Shown: positions 48,669-58,611 of the stretch, piece by piece
Numbering within the stretch: position 1 is the stretch's first letter
How the letters are laid out: each line of letters begins with the position of its first letter
Source: Acinetobacter kyonggiensis
Lineage (GTDB): Bacteria > Pseudomonadota > Gammaproteobacteria > Pseudomonadales > Moraxellaceae
Direction: 5' to 3'
NCBI RefSeq assembly: GCF_900107285.1
Contig: NZ_FNPK01000018.1
Span: 1-60,451, forward strand
Length of the DNA: 60,451 nucleotides
Made by a program: the position numbers and the translations under genes
The notes under the pieces: generated by a model
What the model was told of the DNA's origin: nothing
Database searches by the model: none
What the model saw: the letters and a program-made list of their open reading frames with translations, nothing else

Positions 48669-49460
48669 ATGAAACCAATGAAAAATATACTTTTTGCTTG
48701 CTGTTTTATGGCATTCAGTTCTGCTGCATTTGCTCAAGAAATAAAAGGAATTTCGACCACTTTGGCTGCACCTCTAGATATTTTGGCGTTTAAAAAAGCA
48801 CAGTTCAGTCAACAGGAGCAGAACCAATTATGCGCACAAGTGAAAGAGCTTTGTCAGCATCGTGATCAATGGCGTAGCCTAAAAACCCCAGATCAGCGTT
48901 TATGGCTGTTATCTGGTGCAGATATTGCTCAGTTTAGCTCATCTACAACGGGGCTTAAATTGTTGAAGCAATGGCATATCGATATTTCCAGTCAAGAGGA
49001 TGGTACATCGACTGGGCAATTTTTATTTCCCAAGCTGTTTCCGATGGCGCAAAACCGTTATGCCATTGCAGTGATTGATACTTTTTCTGAAATGTATTCG
49101 GGTGGTGGAGCAGGCATCGAGCGCGCCAGTTTTTATGAATTAAAGGACTCAGGCAATACGCATGCATTTATTAAAAACTATCCGTTTAGTTTGAATCGAA
49201 TGATTCGTGCTTGTTTTTCCGAACAAGACTATGAAAGCTCAAAAGGCAATTGCCATGATGAAGATGCTTTAAGTTTAGATATCCGTCCCATTAAGCCGAT
49301 GCTGTGGCAATTCCGCTATCGTTATCATTTGAGTGTATCCCCAGCATCGGATTCAGGCGAGAAATCGTATCAAGGCAGTCGAAACCTGAATATTGATTTA
49401 AATAAAGCACCTCAGCAGCCGAATATTCCTGAAACATGGAATTATGCGGGCATGGAATAA
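48669..49460 (+). CDS. Hypothetical exported protein
   Basis: 263 residues. Signal peptide MKPMKNILFACCFMAFSSAA, cut after AFAQ at about 22. The mature part contains several Cys (LCAQVKELCQH, RACFSE, GNCHDED), suggesting disulfides. GGGAGIERASFYEL near 155 is Gly-rich. A second ATG at 48678 (MKNILF) is also plausible. No family recognised. It belongs to the run of exported proteins from 44.9 to 50.8 kb. Confidence 0.7.
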   Translation: MKPMKNILFACCFMAFSSAAFAQEIKGISTTLAAPLDILAFKKAQFSQQEQNQLCAQVKELCQHRDQWRSLKTPDQRLWLLSGADIAQFSSSTTGLKLLKQWHIDISSQEDGTSTGQFLFPKLFPMAQNRYAIAVIDTFSEMYSGGGAGIERASFYELKDSGNTHAFIKNYPFSLNRMIRACFSEQDYESSKGNCHDEDALSLDIRPIKPMLWQFRYRYHLSVSPASDSGEKSYQGSRNLNIDLNKAPQQPNIPETWNYAGME

Positions 49461-49600
49461 AGAGCAGAAAAACGGATTTAAGCGATGCACATTTTACTAA
49501 AGCTTGAATCATTTTGATGTGCACAATTTACACAGTCATAATTGGGGATAACATTGGCGCTGTGGTACAAAGAAATAGATGATTATTTGGAAATCAGTTT

Positions 49601-50116
49601 ATGTCACGTCTTTATACTTCTGCCCGCCGTAAATTTTCTTCTTTAAGCCGTTCTGTGTTGATGGTAATGGCTGTATTGGGCACGACACAAGTGGCAATAG
49701 CAGGAGCTACAGTTGATCAACTCAGTGCTTGTTTGGTCAAGTCCACGACTACGACGGATAAAACAGCGGTACTGCAATGGACATTTGCGGCTTTGGCGGC
49801 ACACCCTGACCTGAAAGTATATAGCAATGTCACGGAAGAACAGCGCATACAGTTGGATAAAAACGTGGCGCAGGTATTACAACGGATTTTAGTCGAGCAA
49901 TGTTCAGCACAGACCAAAGCAGTAATTCAGGCGGAAGGTTTGCAAGCAGTGGGTGACAGTTTTCAGGAGTTAGGCAGCATTACGGGGGAAGAAATTATTA
50001 AGAACCCTGAAGTAAAGCAGCAGTTAAAAGGTGTAATTCGTTATGTGGATTTAAATAAATTGGTGATGACTTTTTTAACGCCTGATGTTTGGAGTAAGTT
50101 GGGGATTACGAGATAA
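49601..50116 (+). CDS. Hypothetical exported helical protein
   Basis: 171 residues. A long signal peptide (basic start RLYTSARRKF, hydrophobic VLMVMAVLGTT, cut near AIAG about residue 34). The mature chain is mainly helical and has two Cys (LSACLVK and VEQCSAQ), 60-odd residues apart. No family recognised. It has no terminator hairpin of note downstream. Confidence 0.68.
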   Translation: MSRLYTSARRKFSSLSRSVLMVMAVLGTTQVAIAGATVDQLSACLVKSTTTTDKTAVLQWTFAALAAHPDLKVYSNVTEEQRIQLDKNVAQVLQRILVEQCSAQTKAVIQAEGLQAVGDSFQELGSITGEEIIKNPEVKQQLKGVIRYVDLNKLVMTFLTPDVWSKLGITR

Positions 50117-50243
50117 AGATAAAAGTATCTCTTTGAAAAAAGAGATACTGCTTAAAGTTCTTATTTTTAATGGTAAAAAGAATTGAGTTAAGCATTAAAT
50201 TTGTTAATATTTGCGTAAAATTTTAAAGTAAGTTATTCAATAC

Positions 50244-50846
50244 ATGAAAAAAATAGTCATAAGTTTATTGGTGTTAGGGTTAACGGGTTGTAGTGCAGGG
50301 ATGGTGAATCAGTCAAAAAAGATGTTAGGTTTAAAACTGTATCAAGATTCTAATGCTGCACACATTGCGAATATTCGTATTGAGCATAAAGATAATTTTG
50401 GTGTGAGATTGTATCCAAATGGTTGTATGACATCTATGCAACCTAAATTTCAAATGCTGCCAGAAGTGGCAAGTGTTGGAACATTTAAAGAACAAATGCA
50501 GAGTAAACAAATAAATTATAAACAAAAACTGCTTGGTATACCTTTCCCTCCAAGTGAGATTGGCTTTGCAGAGTTTAAATTGCCTGCTGAACGGTTTTTA
50601 GCGATAAGTGCTTATAAGAGCTATCATAATGGTGTGGAACTACGTGGTTGCGGTGTAGATGCGATTTATAAATTTGCTGCCAATAAAAATTATGAGCTAT
50701 TAGATAATGCATCAAGTATGCAATGCTCATTAGAAATTAATGAGATTATGCCAGATGGTAAGCGTGTTGAATTACAACCTTTAAAATATCTAAATAATAT
50801 TAATGAATGGGCTGGTTGTGATGCTCAGCTTGAGGGTTTAAATTAA
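50244..50846 (+). CDS. Hypothetical lipoprotein
   Basis: 200 residues with a lipobox (LGLTGC, Cys at 16). The mature part has four further Cys (GCM, GCGVDA, MQCSLE, GCDAQ). Segments ANIRIEHKDNFGVRLYPNGC and AERFLAISAYKSYHNGVELRGC have a beta-rich, secreted look. No family recognised. Confidence 0.68.
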   Translation: MKKIVISLLVLGLTGCSAGMVNQSKKMLGLKLYQDSNAAHIANIRIEHKDNFGVRLYPNGCMTSMQPKFQMLPEVASVGTFKEQMQSKQINYKQKLLGIPFPPSEIGFAEFKLPAERFLAISAYKSYHNGVELRGCGVDAIYKFAANKNYELLDNASSMQCSLEINEIMPDGKRVELQPLKYLNNINEWAGCDAQLEGLN

Positions 50847-51181
50847 ATAGAATGTTAATTTAAAAGAGTCTCCCTCTTGCGTGTAATAAGACTCATCCTT
50901 AAAAAGGAGAGGGAATATCACGTATCAAACTAATCACGTGACAAAGTCTCCATTTTAAAAGGTGAGAAGCGAAGCTTAGCAAGGAGAGGGATTCCAAAGA
51001 ATTCCTCATAAAAAATGACTTAGAAAGTTGAATACATCCTAAGTCTTTGAATTTTAAAATAAATGGTACTTTTTTCTAGTCATTTTCTTAAGTGGTGTAT
51101 GTTTAAATCGATTGAGTATTTGTATTAAAATTTAATTAATTTAATTAATTAATTTAAATATTTAATAAAAAGGAAATTTTT
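50847..51181. repeat. Dispersed intergenic hairpin repeat, copy 2, in a 335-base spacer
   Basis: From about 50867 to 50993 the unit AGTCTCC...TTAAAA...GGnGAG recurs (50867, 50893-50912, 50945-50965), and AAGGAGAGGGA occurs at 50904-50914 and 50981-50991. 50897-50918 is identical to 23176-23197. The remainder to 51181 is AT-rich and contains the TTAATTAATTAATT run just before the next gene. Confidence 0.6.
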
Positions 51182-52105
51182 ATGACTTCAGTTGTAGTGT
51201 GGTTAAATGAAGAAGATAACTCGTCAAATTTATGGGCAACAGCAGATAGTAGGATTACCCACCAAAATGCACAGGGCAGCATAGCAAGAAGCTTAGAGAT
51301 CTTTCCAAAAATTTATGAACTTGAATTAAAGATTGCGTTAGACCCAATTCGTATCCAATACAAGACTGCTCATAGCCTAGGTATGGCAATAGCAGGTAAC
51401 GTTTTATTAAGTATGGCTGTTAAAAATACTGCTGAATACTTGTTTAAACACTTAAGTTTGGTTGACTCATCTACTCCCATTGTGGAGTCAATTAATCTGA
51501 AACAAAAACTACCCCCAATCCGTCATGTTATTTATTTGATAAATAATATTGCTAAACAGGTAATGTATTCCCATGTAAAAAATACGGGGAATAGAAAAGA
51601 AAAATTTGAAGTTTGTATTTTTGGATATTGTCCAATAGAGCAAAATTATCAAGCTCATAATATCGTTTGCCAGACATTACCTAATGATCTATATAATGAA
51701 AAAGAAGAAGAGTTTGAGTGTTTTGAAAATTTTATTGAAGAAAAAATATTTGATTTAGATTCAGCTGAATTACAATATATTTTACTTGGTGATAAAAAAG
51801 ATAATATTGTGAAATTAATAGAGGAGGAAGTAGAAGCTAAAAAAATAAGTAATCAATCTATTTATCGTGCTCCAATGAGAATTATGCAAAAAATTGTAGA
51901 TGAAGAGGAATATATGTCTACTATTGGTAGTTATGCTCAGCATGCTATAGCTGATCAAAGTTTTGTTAGAGTCGGTGGTGGAGTGACTCCTACAACAGGA
52001 CTCTCATTTTTTGGTTATCGTTTGGGAGAAATTGATGAAAATGGTAATGTGACTACTCCCTTAATGGGGCAATGTTTTATCGCACCTTTTGCTATGTGTT
52101 TTTAA
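51182..52105 (+). CDS. Putative proteasome-type Ntn-hydrolase-like protein
   Basis: 307 residues. Met removal would expose Thr2 (MTSVVVWL), a possible N-terminal nucleophile. WATADSRIT at 18-26 resembles the A-D-S/T-R motif of proteasome beta/HslV, a lysine (PKIYEL, 43) follows, and AIAGNVLLSMAV is like the AG-rich stretch after it. So the order T1, D17-R19, K33 is plausible, with a slightly longer first loop. The later GGGVTPTTGLSFFGYRLGEI stretch is unassigned. AAGGAAA precedes the ATG. No unfoldase gene (HslU, ClpX, ARC/Mpa) lies nearby. Function unknown; resemblance is by eye. Confidence 0.6.
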   Translation: MTSVVVWLNEEDNSSNLWATADSRITHQNAQGSIARSLEIFPKIYELELKIALDPIRIQYKTAHSLGMAIAGNVLLSMAVKNTAEYLFKHLSLVDSSTPIVESINLKQKLPPIRHVIYLINNIAKQVMYSHVKNTGNRKEKFEVCIFGYCPIEQNYQAHNIVCQTLPNDLYNEKEEEFECFENFIEEKIFDLDSAELQYILLGDKKDNIVKLIEEEVEAKKISNQSIYRAPMRIMQKIVDEEEYMSTIGSYAQHAIADQSFVRVGGGVTPTTGLSFFGYRLGEIDENGNVTTPLMGQCFIAPFAMCF

Positions 52106-52132
52106 AAAAACCCGTCTTAAGACGGGTTTTTT
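52105..52132. terminator. Bidirectional terminator between the Ntn-like gene and gatB
   Basis: Perfect palindrome AAAAAACCCGTC / GACGGGTTTTTT around a TTAA centre; both strands carry a T-run. Confidence 0.94.
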
Positions 52133-52151
52133 ATTCTAAAATTAATCAGTC

Positions 52152-53639
52152 TCAACCAATCAATTTCTTCATCAATTCATTTACTTGTGCAGGGTTGGCT
52201 TTACCCTTAGACGCTTTCATCACTTGACCGACAAGACCGTTGAAAGCCTTCTCTTTACCCGCTTTGAATTCTTCAACCATTTTTTCATTGGCTGCAAGTA
52301 CATCTTTAATAATCGCTTCAATTGCACCTGTGTCGGTTTCTTGCTTCAAGCCTTTTTCGCTAATAATGGCATCGGCAGATTTGCCTTCATCCCACATAAA
52401 GCCAAAGACTTGTTTCGCAATTTTACCGCTAATGGTGTTGTCAACAATACGCGCAATCATGCCGCCTAACTGTTCAGCCGAAACAGGGGATTCAGCAAGG
52501 TCTAGGCTCGCTTTGTTTAAAGCAGCAGAGAATTCGCCCATCACCCAGTTTGCAGCCACTTTACCTTGAGCCGCACCGCCAGAAGCCGCCACAACAGCTT
52601 CATAGAAGTCAGCCATTTCGCGTGAAAGCGTCAATACATGAGCATCGTATTCAGTCACAGCAAAGTCAGCCACAAAACGCTCACGACGTGGCGCAGGCAA
52701 TTCAGGCAAAGTCGCACGTGCTGCTTCAATCTGAGCATCAGAAATAATCACAGGCAACAAGTCAGGATCAGGGAAATAACGGTAATCGTTCGCTTCCTCT
52801 TTCGAGCGCATTGAACGGGTTTCCATTTTCACAGGATCAAAAAGACGCGTTTCTTGGTCAATTTTGCCATCCCATTCCAAAATTTCCATTTGACGTTCAA
52901 TTTCAACATTGATCGCTTGTTCAATGAAACGGAATGAGTTGAGGTTTTTCAGCTCACAACGTGTACCAAATTCATTGCCCGGGCGACGCAACGACACGTT
53001 ACAGTCACAACGGAACGAACCTTCGGCCATGTTGCCGTCAGAAATACCCAACCAACGTACTAAAGTGTGAATCGCTTTAATATAGGCAACCGCTTCTTCA
53101 ACCGAACGCATATCGGGTTCAGACACGATTTCAAGTAAAGGTGTACCAGCACGGTTTAAGTCAATGCCTGACATACCTTCAAATTGGTCGTGAATTGATT
53201 TACCTGCATCTTCTTCAAGATGGGCACGGGTCACGCCAATGCGTTTAACTGTGCCATCTTCAAGTTGAATGTCGATGTGACCTAAGCCAACAATGGGATT
53301 GTCCATTTGGCTAATTTGGTAGCCTTTAGGCGAGTCGGGGTAGAAATAGTTTTTACGTGCAAATACCGATGCTTTGTCGATATAAGCATCAATTCCCAAA
53401 CCAAAGCGAATGGCAAGATCAACCACTGCTTTGTTCAAAACTGGCAACACACCCGGCATCGCCAAATCAACAAGGCTAGCCTGTGTATTTGGGTCTTGTC
53501 CAAAAGTGGTTGAAGAACCCGAGAAGATTTTAGAGTTTGTTGCGAGTTGAGTATGAATCTCAATCCCGATCACCACTTCCCAACCATCAATCAACAGTGA
53601 TTTAGCTTTCTTTTGAGCTGTTTTTGAGATATTGGTCAT
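52152..53639 (-). CDS. gatB: Asp-tRNA(Asn)/Glu-tRNA(Gln) amidotransferase subunit GatB
   Basis: 495 residues. The conserved N-terminal [27 protein letters not shown] and the C-terminal YqeY-like tail ([17 protein letters not shown]) are present. GatB binds tRNA and carries the kinase activity that activates the misacylated Glu or Asp. Its ATG follows the gatA stop with no gap, so translation is coupled. Confidence 0.97.
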   Translation of the reverse strand: MTNISKTAQKKAKSLLIDGWEVVIGIEIHTQLATNSKIFSGSSTTFGQDPNTQASLVDLAMPGVLPVLNKAVVDLAIRFGLGIDAYIDKASVFARKNYFYPDSPKGYQISQMDNPIVGLGHIDIQLEDGTVKRIGVTRAHLEEDAGKSIHDQFEGMSGIDLNRAGTPLLEIVSEPDMRSVEEAVAYIKAIHTLVRWLGISDGNMAEGSFRCDCNVSLRRPGNEFGTRCELKNLNSFRFIEQAINVEIERQMEILEWDGKIDQETRLFDPVKMETRSMRSKEEANDYRYFPDPDLLPVIISDAQIEAARATLPELPAPRRERFVADFAVTEYDAHVLTLSREMADFYEAVVAASGGAAQGKVAANWVMGEFSAALNKASLDLAESPVSAEQLGGMIARIVDNTISGKIAKQVFGFMWDEGKSADAIISEKGLKQETDTGAIEAIIKDVLAANEKMVEEFKAGKEKAFNGLVGQVMKASKGKANPAQVNELMKKLIG

Positions 53640-55118
53640 TTATGCATTCTCCTCAGCAATTGCCGCACGTTGAGTATGCCAATCGGTCGCTTGTTGATAC
53701 TGATGCACCACAGACAACAATTGCGATTCAGACCAATAGTTACCAATCAGCTGTAAGCCAACAGGCAATTGATCTTTATCAAAACCAACAGGCGCATTGA
53801 TTGCAGGAAGACCCGCCAAGTTCACCGCGATGGTGTAGATGTCGCCCAAATACATTTCAACTGGATCTAAAGAAGCACCAATCTTATATGCTGTGGTTGG
53901 CGCAGAAGGAGCGGCAATCACATCAACAGATTCAAACGCTTTTAAGAAATCTTGTTGGATCAGACGACGTACTTTTTGTGCTTTGACATAGTAAGCATCG
54001 TAATAACCAGCAGACAACGCATAAGTACCAATCAAGATACGACGTTGCACTTCAGCACCAAAACCTTCAGAGCGTGAGCGTTTGTATAAATCCATCAAAT
54101 CAACTGGATTTTCACAACGGTAGCCATAACGCACGCCATCATAGCGCTGTAAGTTTGACGATGCTTCGGCAGGCGCAATCAAGTAATACGTCGGAACATA
54201 AGCTTCAGTCATGTTGAGATCAATCTCAACCAAGGTTGCGCCCATTTCTTCTAACTTTTTCAATGATTCTTCAACACGCGCTTTAACGTCCGCATCTAAG
54301 CCAGCAACATTAAAGTATTGTTTAGGAATACCAATGCGTAAACCTTTTAGCGCTGTGTTATTTAGGTTTGAAACATAATCATCAACGTCTTTTTCAATCG
54401 AGGTTGAATCTTTTGCATCATGACCTGCCATCACGTTCATCAGGTAAGCACAGTCTTCAGCCGAGCGCGCCATTGGGCCGCCTTGGTCTAAGGAAGATGC
54501 ATACGCGATCATACCGAAACGTGATACACGACCATAAGTCGGTTTAAGCCCTGTAAGGCCACAGAAGGATGCAGGCTGACGAATTGAGCCACCTGTATCT
54601 GTACCTGTAGCAAACGGTGCAAGGTCAGCCGCAACAGCCGCAGCAGAACCACCCGATGAACCACCTGGAACATGATCCAGTGCCCACGGATTTTTGGTTG
54701 CGCCAAAGTAAGATGACTCCGAGGTTGAACCCATGGCGAATTCGTCCATGTTCACTTTACCCAAAGTCACCAGACCCGCAAATTTACCTTTCGCTACAAC
54801 AGTTGCGTCGTAAGGCGAGATAAAGTTATCCAACATTTTAGAACCCGCAGTGGTCTTAATCCCTTGGGTACAAAAAATATCTTTGTGGGCAATCGGTACA
54901 CCAGTCAGTACAGTTGCAGTACCTGCTTTGATTGCAGTATCCGCAGCATCCGCTTGAGCCAATGCTTGTTCTGGGGTCACGGTTACAAAACTTTGCACTT
55001 GAGCATCAATTTTATCAATGCGTTTTAAATAATGTTCAGTCAGTTCGCGAGATGAGAATTTAGCTTGGCTTAAACCCTCAGTGATTTCACGAATCGATAA
55101 GCGATGTAAATCAGTCAT
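53640..55118 (-). CDS. gatA: Amidotransferase subunit GatA
   Basis: 492 residues of the amidase-signature family. The Ser-cisSer-Lys triad is visible: Lys in PIAHKDIFC (about 78), [13 protein letters not shown] (about 153) and [13 protein letters not shown] (about 177). It releases ammonia from glutamine for GatB through a channel. The gap to gatC is about 53 bases. Confidence 0.97.
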   Translation of the reverse strand: MTDLHRLSIREITEGLSQAKFSSRELTEHYLKRIDKIDAQVQSFVTVTPEQALAQADAADTAIKAGTATVLTGVPIAHKDIFCTQGIKTTAGSKMLDNFISPYDATVVAKGKFAGLVTLGKVNMDEFAMGSTSESSYFGATKNPWALDHVPGGSSGGSAAAVAADLAPFATGTDTGGSIRQPASFCGLTGLKPTYGRVSRFGMIAYASSLDQGGPMARSAEDCAYLMNVMAGHDAKDSTSIEKDVDDYVSNLNNTALKGLRIGIPKQYFNVAGLDADVKARVEESLKKLEEMGATLVEIDLNMTEAYVPTYYLIAPAEASSNLQRYDGVRYGYRCENPVDLMDLYKRSRSEGFGAEVQRRILIGTYALSAGYYDAYYVKAQKVRRLIQQDFLKAFESVDVIAAPSAPTTAYKIGASLDPVEMYLGDIYTIAVNLAGLPAINAPVGFDKDQLPVGLQLIGNYWSESQLLSVVHQYQQATDWHTQRAAIAEENA

Positions 55119-55171
55119 GAGAAAAAATTCTTTACCTTAAATTTGATTTAATGGGTTTAACTGAATAAAAA

Positions 55172-55486
55172 TTATTCAATCACGCGAGGAACTAAGTACA
55201 AGCCATCCTGTGTTGCAGGTGCAACAGCTTGATATTCTTCACGATGATTATCTTCAGAAACCACGTCTTCGCGTAAAGGTTGTGGATGATCAAATGGGCT
55301 TTTAAGTGGTTCAACACCATCAGTGTCAATCCCTTTTAAGGTGTCCATCATGCCTAAAATTTTATTTAGACTTTGAGCATATTCAGTAGATTGCGTGTCA
55401 TCTAGCGACAATCGAGCAAGATTGGCGATTGCCGAAACTGTTTGTGCATTTAAATCCGCAGAATGCTGTGCATCCGATGTAGACAT
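55172..55486 (-). CDS. gatC: Amidotransferase subunit GatC
   Basis: 104 residues. SAIANLARLSLDD, LNKILGMMDTLKGIDTDGVEPL and DHPQPLREDVV are the family's markers. GatC wraps the GatA-GatB pair. The frame opens at 55519, but AGGTGATG lies just before the ATG at 55486 (MSTSDAQ). On the minus strand TTGAAC (reverse of 55551-55556) and TATAAC (reverse of 55530-55535) could be its promoter, with a short 15-base spacer. Divergent from mreB. Confidence 0.95.
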   Translation of the reverse strand: MSTSDAQHSADLNAQTVSAIANLARLSLDDTQSTEYAQSLNKILGMMDTLKGIDTDGVEPLKSPFDHPQPLREDVVSEDNHREEYQAVAPATQDGLYLVPRVIE

Positions 55487-55598
55487 AACATCACCTGAGT
55501 CAGTATTAAAAAAATTCAAAATATCGTGCGTTATAATAAGCGATTGACTTGTTCAAATCATCACATTTAGTTAAAGTTGCCACCTTGCGTCCACATAA

Positions 55599-56666
<1,068 letters not shown>

Positions 56667-56682
56667 GTTAAGGACGAGGCGG

Positions 56683-57540
56683 GTGCAAACAAATCTGTTT
56701 TCTAGACAACCGCCATCTTTTCGCTCATTTATCATTGCGGTCATCACATGTTGGGTTGTGCTATTTTTTAATTGGCGTATGCCGCATGTGATTCAACCCG
56801 CACGTGATGTCTTGTATGCGGCATATAATCCCATTTATGCCTTAGCAAGTTATCCAGTGTTATCGCGAGAATGGCTCAATCAACAAACCAAGTCCGAGGC
56901 GCAGTTACGTCGTGAAAATACCGCGATGCATGCCGAACTTTTACAGGCGCAAGTTCGTCTGCAAAAACTATCTGAACTTTCTGCTGAAAATACGCGTCTA
57001 AGAGGCTTACTCGATACTCCACTGATTATTGATGGTCGTATGGAAATTGCAGAAGTGATTGGTACAGATGCAGATCCACTTCGTCATATTATTGTGATTA
57101 ACCGCGGTGCCAGTAGCCAACTGAAAGTGGGTCAAACGGTACTGGATGACAAAGGCATTATGGGGCAGATCATTAATGTCTATCCACATAGTAGTCGCGT
57201 GATGTTATTGTCGGATAAAGAGCATTCTTTATCTGTACGTTTAGAACATACTGGAATGCGTGCCATTGTTTCGGGTACTGGTGATTTAGGTCATTTGAAA
57301 ATGGAATATGTTCCAACCAGTGCCAATATTAAAGTGGGTGAAAAAGTCTATAGTTCTGGACTGGGTGCACATTTCCCTGCGGGTTATTTGGTCGGAACGG
57401 TGTCTAAGGTGAATCGACATAATTCAGGTGAGTTTTCCAAAATTGATGTGATTCCAGCAGCACAGTTGGCCGGTGGGCATCATGTGGCGGTTCTATTTTC
57501 CGATTCTTTAGCGATGGAGCAACCTTATGCTAATCGCTAA
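56683..57540 (+). CDS. mreC: Rod-shape-determining protein MreC
   Basis: 285 residues with GTG start. One transmembrane segment near 15-32, a coiled coil (about 65-110, LRRENTAMHAELLQAQ) and a periplasmic beta domain (IVINRGASSQLKVGQTVL, then GTGDLGHLKMEYVPTS). MreC links MreB to PBP2 and RodA. Its last 14 bases overlap the mreD start region. Confidence 0.96.
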   Translation: MQTNLFSRQPPSFRSFIIAVITCWVVLFFNWRMPHVIQPARDVLYAAYNPIYALASYPVLSREWLNQQTKSEAQLRRENTAMHAELLQAQVRLQKLSELSAENTRLRGLLDTPLIIDGRMEIAEVIGTDADPLRHIIVINRGASSQLKVGQTVLDDKGIMGQIINVYPHSSRVMLLSDKEHSLSVRLEHTGMRAIVSGTGDLGHLKMEYVPTSANIKVGEKVYSSGLGAHFPAGYLVGTVSKVNRHNSGEFSKIDVIPAAQLAGGHHVAVLFSDSLAMEQPYANR

Positions 57541-58018
57541 ACTGCGTTCTGAAAAAAATCGTGATCCGTTAATTGCCATTGTGCTTTCCGTCATTATTTG
57601 TTCAGTACTCATCGTTTATCCGTTGTCTTATGCTGTTTCAGGTGCGCGTCCATTATTCATGTTGTTGGTGGTGCTGTTTTGGGTCATGTGTCAGCCAACA
57701 TGGTGTGGTATTTGGTTTGCTTTTGGGACAGGGATTTTTACCGATCTTTTGGTTGATGCGCCTTTAGGCATGAATGCCTTCAGTTTTGTCGTCATTACCT
57801 TTGTGGCACGATTTTTAACCCGTGAACGCCGTATTTTGACTTTTGCTAATCTGTGGGTAATTAGCTTTTTAGCTGTATTGGCACATTTATTTATCACTTG
57901 GATTGCGCAAATTATGGGTGGATTGCAGTTTTCGATTGCAAGGCACTGGCAGCCTTTGTTGAGCAGCATTTTAGTTTTCCCACTGATTTATTTTGTACTG
58001 AAAAAATGGCGCATTTAA
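57527..58018 (+). CDS. mreD: Rod-shape-determining protein MreD
   Basis: 163 residues, about five transmembrane segments, with GTGIFTDLLVDAPLGMNAFSF typical of MreD. It is part of the elongasome in the inner membrane. The ATG at 57527 overlaps the mreC end by 14 bases, and its own end overlaps maf by 13 bases. Confidence 0.95.
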   Translation: MLIAKLRSEKNRDPLIAIVLSVIICSVLIVYPLSYAVSGARPLFMLLVVLFWVMCQPTWCGIWFAFGTGIFTDLLVDAPLGMNAFSFVVITFVARFLTRERRILTFANLWVISFLAVLAHLFITWIAQIMGGLQFSIARHWQPLLSSILVFPLIYFVLKKWRI

Positions 58019-58572
58019 TTCTTGCTTCAAGTTCTCCACGTCGCCGTGAGTTACTGCAACAACTGGGACTCGACTTCGACATTTTTAGTCCAGAGATTGA
58101 TGAGTCTGTTTTAGTGGGCGAAAATGTTGCAGCCTATGTTGAACGACTGGCATGTGCGAAAGCTCAAGCGGTTTTAGAGCAATTCCCCGATGCCATTATT
58201 CTTGCTGCTGATACCAGTGTTGGGGTAGATGATCAAATTTTAGGTAAGCCTGAATCTAAGCAACATGCTTTTGAAATGTGGCAATCCATTTCAGGACGTA
58301 AACATGATGTATTTTCAGGTGTTTGCGTGCGTACAAGTCGCGAAAAATCAAGTATAGTGGTACGAACTCAGGTTGAGTTTCAAGCATTAAGCCGCAATGA
58401 TATGGAAGATTATTGGGCAACAGGTGAGCCTTTAGGTAAAGCTGGTGCTTATGCTATTCAGGGGGTTGCAGCACGTTATATTCCTCGTATTGAAGGAAGT
58501 TATAGTAATGTGGTGGGCTTACCCTTATACGAAGCAGTACAGTTATTAAAAGTAGTTAAGGCACTAAATTAA
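58006..58572 (+). CDS. maf: Maf-family nucleotide pyrophosphatase
   Basis: 188 residues from ATG 58006. LILASSSPRRRELLQQ is the family N-terminus, followed by ILAADTSVGVDDQILGKP and GKAGAYAIQGVAARYI. Maf hydrolyses canonical or modified nucleoside triphosphates such as dTTP, UTP or m7GTP and affects septum formation when overexpressed. The frame opens at 57898 inside mreD, but only the later ATG gives a family-like N-terminus. The gene overlaps mreD by 13 bases. Confidence 0.94.
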   Translation: MAHLILASSSPRRRELLQQLGLDFDIFSPEIDESVLVGENVAAYVERLACAKAQAVLEQFPDAIILAADTSVGVDDQILGKPESKQHAFEMWQSISGRKHDVFSGVCVRTSREKSSIVVRTQVEFQALSRNDMEDYWATGEPLGKAGAYAIQGVAARYIPRIEGSYSNVVGLPLYEAVQLLKVVKALN

Positions 58573-58611
58573 CTGCTGAACAAGAATTTTTATAATGTTT
58601 TGAGTCTTATT

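Noticed and set aside
51120..51160. TTAATT tandem run as a replication origin AT-box
   Set aside because: No DnaA boxes or iterons are nearby; it is simply an AT-rich promoter region.
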